64,000 bases of DNA, taken from the NCBI GenBank assembly GCA_900316745.1, contig ONEB01000010.1, positions 16,619 through 80,618 on the forward strand, read 5' to 3'. Position numbers and translations under genes: made by a program. Shown here piece by piece: positions 58,286-64,000 of this stretch. The notes beneath the pieces are model-generated. The model was not told the DNA's origin, ran no database searches, and worked only from the letters and a program-made list of their open reading frames with translations. The DNA is from an uncultured Eubacteriales bacterium. GTDB taxonomy: Bacteria; Bacillota; Clostridia; Oscillospirales; Oscillospiraceae. The stretch's first letter is position 1. Each line of letters begins with the position of its first letter.

Positions 58286-59083
58286 ATGAAAAAACGTGTG
58301 ATCTCAGCAGTCGTCCTGCTAGCGGTAACGTTTGTGTGCGTCCTGCTTTCCACGGTGAGCCGCGTGGTGTATTTCGGCATCATCGCGATCCTGTGTGCGT
58401 ATGAATGGGGCAAGAATCTGCGCGTGCGCGAAGTGAACTGTGCCGACTGGGTGCTGTATTTGATGTTTGCCGGCCTCACGGTTGTGACCGTGCTGCATGC
58501 CGGCACATTCTGGTATGCCGTAGTTTTGGTTTGCGCCGTGATGCTCTCTATGGCGGCCGGCGTTATCCAGCAGAAGGTTTCCGGCTTCGGCGCGATGTTT
58601 ACCGCCGCCGGCGTTGCCTATCTGGGCGTTCTGTTCGCGGCGATCCTCGCGATCTCCGTAAGTCCGATCTGGCTTGCGAGCTTCGCGCTCGGCTGCATCT
58701 CCACCTGGGTTTGCGACAGCTTTGCGCTGTTCGGCGGCAGCCGCTTCGGCAAGCACAAGCTCGCTCCGCGCGTGTCCCCGCATAAAACATGGGAGGGCTC
58801 GCTCTGCGGCGCTGCCTCGGCGGTTGTGGTCGGTGTGATTTTGTGCTTCCTGCCATGGTACAAGGGCGTTGCCTGGTGGGTTGTGATCCTTGCGGCTCTG
58901 GTCTCTTCCAGCTTCGGCCAGATCGGCGACCTCGCCGAGTCGCTCTTCAAGCGCATGATCGGCGTCAAGGACTCCAGCAACCTGATTCCCGGTCACGGCG
59001 GCGTGCTCGACCGCGTGGACAGCCTGCTGTTCTCCATCCCGACGGCTTATTTCTTCCTGCACGTTGCAGGTCTGGGAGCTTGA
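58286..59083 (+). CDS. cdsA: Phosphatidate cytidylyltransferase
   Basis: The 265-residue membrane enzyme makes CDP-diacylglycerol, the branch point for phosphatidylglycerol and phosphatidylserine. About seven helices are visible and the family signature runs from SPHKTWEGSLCGA to GDLAESLFKRMIGVKDSSNLIPGHGGVLDRVDSL. CDS is followed after six bases by a lipid kinase gene that makes its substrate class, phosphatidate. Usual Firmicute neighbours (uppS, dxr, rseP) are absent. Confidence 0.95.
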   Translation: MKKRVISAVVLLAVTFVCVLLSTVSRVVYFGIIAILCAYEWGKNLRVREVNCADWVLYLMFAGLTVVTVLHAGTFWYAVVLVCAVMLSMAAGVIQQKVSGFGAMFTAAGVAYLGVLFAAILAISVSPIWLASFALGCISTWVCDSFALFGGSRFGKHKLAPRVSPHKTWEGSLCGAASAVVVGVILCFLPWYKGVAWWVVILAALVSSSFGQIGDLAESLFKRMIGVKDSSNLIPGHGGVLDRVDSLLFSIPTAYFFLHVAGLGA

Positions 59084-59089
59084 TGAGCC

Positions 59090-60010
59090 ATGAGCAACTC
59101 GATATCGCATGGTGATCCGTGCGCGCTGCTTACCAAACGCGCGCTGCTGATCATCAATCCCGTTTCCGGCAGACGGTTTGTGAACCGCTCTGTCGCGAAG
59201 ATCGTTCGCCGCCTGATGGACGAGGGATACCTCGTTACGACTGCGATCACGGGCGCGCACGGCGATGCGACCGCGTTTGCCCGCGAGCTCGGACCGTTTG
59301 ATCTGATCGTCTGCGCCGGCGGCGACGGCACGCTGCATGAGACGGTCGGCGGCCTGCTGGAGAGCGGAAACAGCGTTCCCGTCGGATATATCCCGTGCGG
59401 AAGCACGAATGATTTTGCCGTGACGCACGGTCTGCCGGTTCTGATTCCGGAGGCGATTGAACGCGCGGTGATCGGCAGTGTCCGAAATTTCGATGTCGGC
59501 CGCTTCGGCAGCTCGCATTTTCTCAATACCGCTGCGTTCGGCGCGTTCTCCTGGATGGCGTATACCACGGATCAGACGCGCAAAAACATGCTCGGTCTGA
59601 CGGCCTATGTTCTGGATGCCGCCAAGGAGCTGCCGCGCCTGAAGCCGCGTTTTATGCACGTTGAGGTCGATGGCGAAGTGTATGAGGACGATTACCTCGT
59701 CGGCGCCGTCTGCAACTGCACGTCCGTGCTCGGCATTGTGGAGCTTCCCGAGGGCTACGCGGACACCTGCGACGGCATGCTGGAGGTCTTTTTGATTCGC
59801 TTCCCGCGCAATCTGGCGGAGCTTGAGAGCATTGTGCGCAGTCTGGTTTTCGGCTCGTTTTCTTCGCCGATGATCACGCTGAAAAAGGGGAGGAGCATCA
59901 CGGTTTCCTGTGATGAGCCGTGCATCTGGTCGCTGGACGGGGAGTCCTCCGGTGAGATCACGAAAGCGGAGATCTCAGCGGTGCCGGGCTTCCTGCAGAT
60001 GAAGATATGA
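59090..60010 (+). CDS. Diacylglycerol/lipid kinase family protein (YegS/DgkB type)
   Basis: The 306-residue product has the DAGK catalytic motif VCAGGDGTLHETVGGLL near residue 75, the IIPCGSTNDFA loop (as YIPCGSTNDFA), and a C-terminal beta-sandwich with SCDEPCIWSLDGE. It phosphorylates a lipid such as diacylglycerol. An N-terminal NPVSGRR motif for ATP is present. It lies six bases after cdsA, and the last four bases of its end overlap the next gene. Confidence 0.92.
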   Translation: MSNSISHGDPCALLTKRALLIINPVSGRRFVNRSVAKIVRRLMDEGYLVTTAITGAHGDATAFARELGPFDLIVCAGGDGTLHETVGGLLESGNSVPVGYIPCGSTNDFAVTHGLPVLIPEAIERAVIGSVRNFDVGRFGSSHFLNTAAFGAFSWMAYTTDQTRKNMLGLTAYVLDAAKELPRLKPRFMHVEVDGEVYEDDYLVGAVCNCTSVLGIVELPEGYADTCDGMLEVFLIRFPRNLAELESIVRSLVFGSFSSPMITLKKGRSITVSCDEPCIWSLDGESSGEITKAEISAVPGFLQMKI

Positions 60011-60681
60011 AGCAATCCAATCGCTTCCGTCAGCTTGGCAGTTATGCTGCGATCCTGGCGGTGCTGGCTGTAACGGTCGCGCTGATCGTGCTTGCGGCGA
60101 AGCTGGTGCCGGTCGATACGATCCTGGAGCTGCGCACCAACAGCCTGTGGACTTCGTGTATCCTTGCGGTGGGGCTTTACGTGTTCAAATGCTTCGATTT
60201 TTTCGTGCATGTGGGGCTTATCTACTCCGCAGTCGGCATGATTTTGCCCCTGTGGGGAGCGATCGTGATGAATCTGGCCGGAACCGTGATTCTCACGGAG
60301 CTGCCCTATTGGGTGGGCAGCCTCATCGGACACAGCCGTGCAGCCGGACTTAGAAACCGGTTTCCCCGTCTGCTGGAGGCCGAAACGCATCTGCGTGACA
60401 ACGTGGTCATTTTTTCCATGCTCACGCGGATGCTGGGCGTACCGCTCAACGTGCTGGGCATTTATATGGGCGCCGCTGCGTATGACCACAGGCAGTATTC
60501 GCTGGGCTCCTATCTCGGATTGCTGCCGGCGATGGCGTGCTTTATGGTGATGGGCGCAGGCGCTGCAGATCGGTCGAACGCCGCGTTCTGGGTTGCTGTT
60601 GGCGTCCAGGTGCTTGTCGCGGTCACCGCGACCGCGATCTTTCAGCGCATCAAGCGGCGCAATGCATCCAATGATTCATAA
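60007..60681 (+). CDS. VTT/SNARE-associated (TVP38/DedA-like) membrane protein
   Basis: The 224-residue protein has about five to six helices and the VTT pattern YVFKCFDFFVHVGLIYSAVGMILPLWGAIVMNLAGTVILTELPYWVG, then RMLGVPLNVLGIYMGAAAY. DedA/TVP38 proteins are thought to move phospholipids between leaflets; the neighbouring cdsA and lipid kinase fit a membrane-lipid role. The start lies in the stop codon of the kinase gene. Confidence 0.75.
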   Translation: MKQSNRFRQLGSYAAILAVLAVTVALIVLAAKLVPVDTILELRTNSLWTSCILAVGLYVFKCFDFFVHVGLIYSAVGMILPLWGAIVMNLAGTVILTELPYWVGSLIGHSRAAGLRNRFPRLLEAETHLRDNVVIFSMLTRMLGVPLNVLGIYMGAAAYDHRQYSLGSYLGLLPAMACFMVMGAGAADRSNAAFWVAVGVQVLVAVTATAIFQRIKRRNASNDS

Positions 60682-60727
60682 ACAAAAGCTGTCCCGCATA
60701 CATCTTCGTATGCGGGACAGCTTTTGT
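60682..60727. terminator. Bidirectional terminator between the VTT gene and lysR
   Basis: ACAAAAGCTGTCCCGCATAC pairs perfectly with GTATGCGGGACAGCTTTTGT around ATCTTC, a 20-bp stem serving convergent genes. Confidence 0.95.
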
Positions 60728-60737
60728 CTCGTATGGG

Positions 60738-61646
60738 TCAGACAACATCAGGCTTGAGTGTTGCGCCGACCGCTTCTGCGATCACAGCAGCCATGGCGCG
60801 AATCTGCGGCGTGATAACCTTGTCGCGGTGGTGGATCAGCTGGCTCCACTGCTCCATGTGGCAGTCGGAGAGTGGCAGCGCGACAATGTTGCTCTCGCCG
60901 CCCTTGCGCTGCGCAGCAAAATGCGGGAGCACCGTGAGATAATCATTCTCGGTGATCATGCGGATCGCCATGCCGGTGTCGTCCAGCTCCAGAAACGGAG
61001 AGACTTCAAGATTCAGCCGTGCCAGCTCCATGTCGAACAAACGGCGGTAGTTGCTGGTGCGCGGCATGAGAATGAACTGCTCGTTTACGATGTCCTGCAG
61101 CGTGAGCGTATCGGCCTGCGCAAGCGGGTGCTGCTTTCCGGCCATGACCACGACAGCCTCAGAGCGCTCAAAGAGCTTCACCAGCTGCGGATCGTACGCG
61201 TGGTCATCCAGCGTATAGATCAGATCCAGCTCATTGTGGGTGAGCTTGCGCAGAAGCTCCTCCGTGCTGCCGGAAAAGAGCTGCGTGCGAACGTGCGGGC
61301 AGCGCTTGTGAAAGGCGGGAATGATCTCTCCGAAGCGCGAGATCATCAGAGATTCCAGCGTTCCGATCCGGAGCGTACCGGTGAGATCCTGGTCATCCAC
61401 GGCAAAGTTTGCCGCGCGAGTGGCGGCGGAGATCACATCGCGCGCATAGGGGATGAAGGTTTGGCCATAATGCGTAATGGTGACATTTTTGCCGATGCGA
61501 TCGAACAGGCGCACGCCGAGCTCGTTTTCGAGCTGCTGGACCTGAACGGTGATGGCGGACTGCGAGTAGCCCAATGATTCTGCCGCTTTGGAAAAGCTTT
61601 GCAGTTGTGCGACTTTCAAAAACGTATTCAGTATTCTAAGCTCCAT
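60738..61646 (-). CDS. LysR-family transcriptional regulator
   Basis: The 302-residue product starts MELRILNTFLKVAQLQSFSKAAESLGYSQSAITVQVQQLENELGVRLFDRIG, the LysR helix-turn-helix (residues 1-60), and continues with a type 2 periplasmic-binding-like effector domain. ATG 61646 follows AAGGAG; a longer frame to 61694 has none. It is divergent from the YugP-like gene, which it may control; the shared gap holds the palindrome GATTTTCGAAATC at 61712-61724. The effector is not known. Confidence 0.93.
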   Translation of the reverse strand: MELRILNTFLKVAQLQSFSKAAESLGYSQSAITVQVQQLENELGVRLFDRIGKNVTITHYGQTFIPYARDVISAATRAANFAVDDQDLTGTLRIGTLESLMISRFGEIIPAFHKRCPHVRTQLFSGSTEELLRKLTHNELDLIYTLDDHAYDPQLVKLFERSEAVVVMAGKQHPLAQADTLTLQDIVNEQFILMPRTSNYRRLFDMELARLNLEVSPFLELDDTGMAIRMITENDYLTVLPHFAAQRKGGESNIVALPLSDCHMEQWSQLIHHRDKVITPQIRAMAAVIAEAVGATLKPDVV

Positions 61647-61781
61647 GATATCTCCTTTTTGTAAACGATGCCGCATCGTACCAATTGGCATCATTAAATT
61701 TTATAATAGTTGATTTTCGAAATCCAGTCAACCCTTTTTGAACATTTTAGAAATAATCACGTCAATCCAGGCGGACACAGG

Positions 61782-61810
61782 TTGACTACGTGTGGAAAAA
61801 GGGGTAAAAT
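61782..61810 (+). promoter_or_regulatory. Promoter of the YugP-like gene
   Basis: TTGACT (61782-61787), 17-base spacer, TAAAAT (61805-61810). The rest of the 61647-61781 gap is AT-rich, with an inverted repeat GTTGA (61709) / TCAAC (61728-61732) around the GATTTTCGAAATC palindrome. Confidence 0.75.
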
Positions 61811-61845
61811 ACAATATCCATTTAAGTCGAAAGGACGTGTATGGG

Positions 61846-62541
61846 ATGTACTACGGTTACGGCTTTGATTGGACCTATCTTGTTTTTATCGTTCCTGCGC
61901 TGCTCATCTCGCTGTGGGCGCAGTTCAAAGTCAGCAGTTCTTTTTCAAAGTATTCCAAAGTCCGGAATATGCGCGGTCTCACAGGCGCGCAGACTTCGGA
62001 GTATATTTTGCGCTCTTACGGCGTGACCGGTGTGCGCATTGAGCACATTTCCGGCGAGCTGACCGATCACTATGACCCTACTTCCAATGTGATCCGTCTT
62101 TCTGATGCAGTCTACAACGCTACGACCGTCTCCGCGATCGGCGTAGCCGCGCACGAGACGGGACATGCGCTTCAGTACGCGCAGGGGTATGCGCCGATCA
62201 AGCTGCGCGCTGCCGTCATTCCGGCGTCGCGCATCGGCTCTCTCGCCTCGTGGCCGCTGCTGCTCATCGGCATCATTTTCAGCATGCGACCGCTGATCTG
62301 GCTCGGTATTGCGTTTTTTGCGCTCGCGACGCTCTTTCAGGTGCTGACGCTCCCGGTGGAGTTCAACGCCTCTTCCCGTGCGCTGAAAGCGATCGATCAG
62401 TGGAACATTCTCTCGGCAGAGGAGTATCAGGGCGCCAGGAAGGTGCTCACGGCAGCCGCGCTCACGTATGTCGCGGCGCTGCTGACCTCGCTGATGCAGC
62501 TGCTGCGTCTGATTCTGCTTTTCGGCGACCGCCGCAGCTGA
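61846..62541 (+). CDS. YugP-like membrane zinc metallopeptidase
   Basis: The 231-residue protein has an N-terminal membrane helix, a zinc-protease HExxH motif in VAAHETGHALQYAQGYAPIKLRAAVIPAS (about residue 105), and two or three further helices near the C-terminus. This fits the DUF204/YugP family of membrane proteases of unknown substrate. ATG 61846 follows AAGGA by ten bases; a GTG at 61837 is too near that site. It is divergent from the LysR gene. Confidence 0.9.
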   Translation: MYYGYGFDWTYLVFIVPALLISLWAQFKVSSSFSKYSKVRNMRGLTGAQTSEYILRSYGVTGVRIEHISGELTDHYDPTSNVIRLSDAVYNATTVSAIGVAAHETGHALQYAQGYAPIKLRAAVIPASRIGSLASWPLLLIGIIFSMRPLIWLGIAFFALATLFQVLTLPVEFNASSRALKAIDQWNILSAEEYQGARKVLTAAALTYVAALLTSLMQLLRLILLFGDRRS

Positions 62542-62577
62542 CGATTATTATCAACATATTTCGGAGGAATCAGGACC

Positions 62578-63873
62578 ATGTCTCTTCTATTGAAGATTCC
62601 TGTTATCATTTCGCTCATCTTTTTCGTTTGCTATTCCTATCAGATCATCTATATTCCAATCTCGATCCTGAAAAAGAGCAAACCCATCCAAAACGTCACA
62701 CCGCATCGTTTCGCTGTGCTGATCAGCGCGCGCAACGAATCGGTTGTCATCGGTGACCTGCTCGACAGCATTCGCGGTCAGACCTATCCGCAGGATCTGA
62801 TCCACACGTTCGTGATCGCCGATAACTGCACGGATGACACGGCCGACATCGCGCGCGCTCATGGCGCAACGGTCTATACACGTTTTAATGATCAGCTCGT
62901 CGGAAAAGGCTATGCGCTTCATGAGCTGCTTGGACACATCCGCAAAGACTATCCCGGCGCATTTGACGGCTATTTTGTCTTTGACGCTGATAACATTCTC
63001 CGTCCGGATTACATCGAGCGCATGAACGAAACGTTCTCCTCGGGCTACGAGATCACGACCAGCTACCGCAACTCCAAGAACTACGGCGCGAACTGGATCT
63101 CTGCCGGCTATGCGCTCTGGTTCCTGCGCGAGTCCCAGTATCTCAACGGCGCACGTATGAAGATCGGCTCCAGCTGCGCGGTCTCCGGCACGGGCTTTCT
63201 GTTCAGCCACAAGGTGATGGAGGAAAACGACGGATGGCCGTTCTACCTGCTGGTCGAGGATATCCAGTTTTCCATTTGCTCCATCCTCAAGGGCTACAAG
63301 ATCGGCTACTGTGAGAAAGCGGAGCTGTTCGATGAGCAGCCTGTCACGTTCCGTCAGTCCTGGCGACAGCGTTCCCGCTGGGCAAAAGGGTATTTTCAGG
63401 TCATGCGGCATTATGGCACGAAGCTGATCGGCAAAGCCGCAAAGGGCAGTTTCTCGGCGCTCGATATGAGTTTGAACATCATGCCGGCGTTCATTCTCAG
63501 TGCCGCGATGATCGTGGTTGAGCTCGCGAAGTTCTTCGTCTGTCTCATTGCCGGCCTTGGACTCGGCGAGTTCTGGTTCTCGCTGGCACAGCTGCTGGTC
63601 GGCGTGTTCGGGCTTCTCTTTATCATCGGCCTGATCACCACGATCACCGAGTGGGACAGGATCCATACCACAACGCCGAAAAAGATCATCGCCCTCTTTA
63701 CATTCCCGCTGTTCATGTTTACGTATCTTCCCATCACGTTCCACGCCATGTTTGCGCGCCCGTCCTGGAAGCCGATTGAGCACACCTACACGGCGGCGGA
63801 TATGTTTGCCGAATCGCCGGAAATCAAGCAGGAAGATGCAACCGTTGCCTCCGGAACGAACCAATCTTTCTGA
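62578..63873 (+). CDS. Membrane glycosyltransferase, family 2
   Basis: The 431-residue product has a membrane helix at the N-terminus, a GT2 domain (about residues 40-270) with the nucleotide-sugar motif AVLISARNESVVIGDLLDSI, the DADN metal-binding motif near 135, the ED of LVEDIQF near 218 and the QxxRW of RQRSRWAKGYFQ, and about four helices at the C-terminus. This is the layout of processive synthases (hyaluronan, poly-GlcNAc, cellulose type) that make and export polysaccharide. The product is unknown. It is 36 bases after the YugP-like gene; a terminator follows at 63931. Confidence 0.92.
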   Translation: MSLLLKIPVIISLIFFVCYSYQIIYIPISILKKSKPIQNVTPHRFAVLISARNESVVIGDLLDSIRGQTYPQDLIHTFVIADNCTDDTADIARAHGATVYTRFNDQLVGKGYALHELLGHIRKDYPGAFDGYFVFDADNILRPDYIERMNETFSSGYEITTSYRNSKNYGANWISAGYALWFLRESQYLNGARMKIGSSCAVSGTGFLFSHKVMEENDGWPFYLLVEDIQFSICSILKGYKIGYCEKAELFDEQPVTFRQSWRQRSRWAKGYFQVMRHYGTKLIGKAAKGSFSALDMSLNIMPAFILSAAMIVVELAKFFVCLIAGLGLGEFWFSLAQLLVGVFGLLFIIGLITTITEWDRIHTTTPKKIIALFTFPLFMFTYLPITFHAMFARPSWKPIEHTYTAADMFAESPEIKQEDATVASGTNQSF

Positions 63874-63930
63874 GTATTTTACGCCTGACTCTGTTAGATA
63901 AAAAGGGCACGTTGCAAAATAACGCGCAGC

Positions 63931-63979
63931 AAAAAAGCACCAGTCATGCCCGAAAGGGCTTGGCTGGTGCTTCTTTTTG
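63931..63979 (+). terminator. Terminator after the glycosyltransferase gene
   Basis: AAAAAAGCACCAG ... CTGGTGCTTCTTTTT forms the outer stem and GCCC-GAAA-GGGC the top. It resembles the other GCACC/GGTGC terminators of the window (4021, 4263, 24311). Confidence 0.9.
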
Positions 63980-64000
63980 CGTTAAGCTGTAGGTGTGAAA

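Noticed and set aside
1-64000. CRISPR array, prophage or insertion sequence
   Set aside because: No direct-repeat array, integrase, phage structural gene or transposase was found on either strand.

Overview
The window is a gene-dense, GC-rich piece of a chromosome from a low-copy-tRNA, anaerobic, spore-forming member of the Firmicutes, most likely class Clostridia and order Oscillospirales. The evidence is the mix of genes: Gram-positive sporulation factors (a BofA-like protein, a YaaL-like protein and a SpoIVFA/SpoIVFB-like pair), a sensory-type [FeFe] hydrogenase, type III glutamine synthetase, MurT/GatD peptidoglycan amidation, SMC, mini-RNase III and RqcH. This is an inference from gene content and I cannot name the genus. 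There is no prophage, insertion sequence, CRISPR array or rRNA operon. Most genes from 7.1 kb onward read on the plus strand.

Layout. 0-7 kb: a minus-strand pair (edge-truncated aminotransferase, prolyl-tRNA editing protein), divergent ahcY-mgtE, then a pile of hairpins between mgtE and a convergent lysA operon that also carries two membrane proteins. 7.1-12.9 kb: a plus-strand unit with a sensory [FeFe] hydrogenase, a SpoIIE-type phosphatase, an unknown membrane-anchored protein and murT-gatD. 13-14.7 kb: a minus-strand unit with a secreted barnase-like RNase, barstar and GluQRS. 14.8-17.2 kb: ddl-murF. 17.3-18.1 kb: bofA and yaaL on the minus strand, followed by a hairpin-rich plus-strand stretch that ends in an intrinsic terminator and looks like an unannotated RNA. 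18.2-24.1 kb: a divergent topoisomerase IV pair (parE, parC) enclosing two small genes, then yitT. 24.2-24.5 kb: tRNA-Gly(GCC) and tRNA-Pro(CGG) in opposite directions with a dispersed repeat between them.

24.6-30.3 kb: a SpoIVFA/SpoIVFB-like pair, two radical-SAM-associated genes, a MATE transporter and a small lipoprotein. 30.4-41.1 kb: a long tightly packed run smc-ftsY-rdgB-yhbY-nadD/yqeK-LCP-rsfS-leuS (chromosome segregation, protein targeting, nucleotide clean-up, NAD synthesis, wall assembly, translation). 41.1-51 kb: rpsU with a structured leader, prfA, a Sua5-CoaE fusion, an M18 aminopeptidase, then uppP-ftsK-mrnC-rqcH. 51-64 kb: hydrolase and purB (minus), glnN, a bioY/birA divergent pair with two biotin-repressor operators, tetR, cdsA, lipid kinase, a VTT-domain protein, a LysR regulator divergent from a YugP-type protease, and a family 2 glycosyltransferase.

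The points most worth following are the hydrogenase-phosphatase module with a perfect palindrome in front of it, the candidate RNA at about 17.98-18.13 kb, the dispersed 45-base hairpin repeat, the Sua5-CoaE fusion, and the divergent topoisomerase pair. Function calls rest on motifs and family resemblance read by eye; no database search was run.
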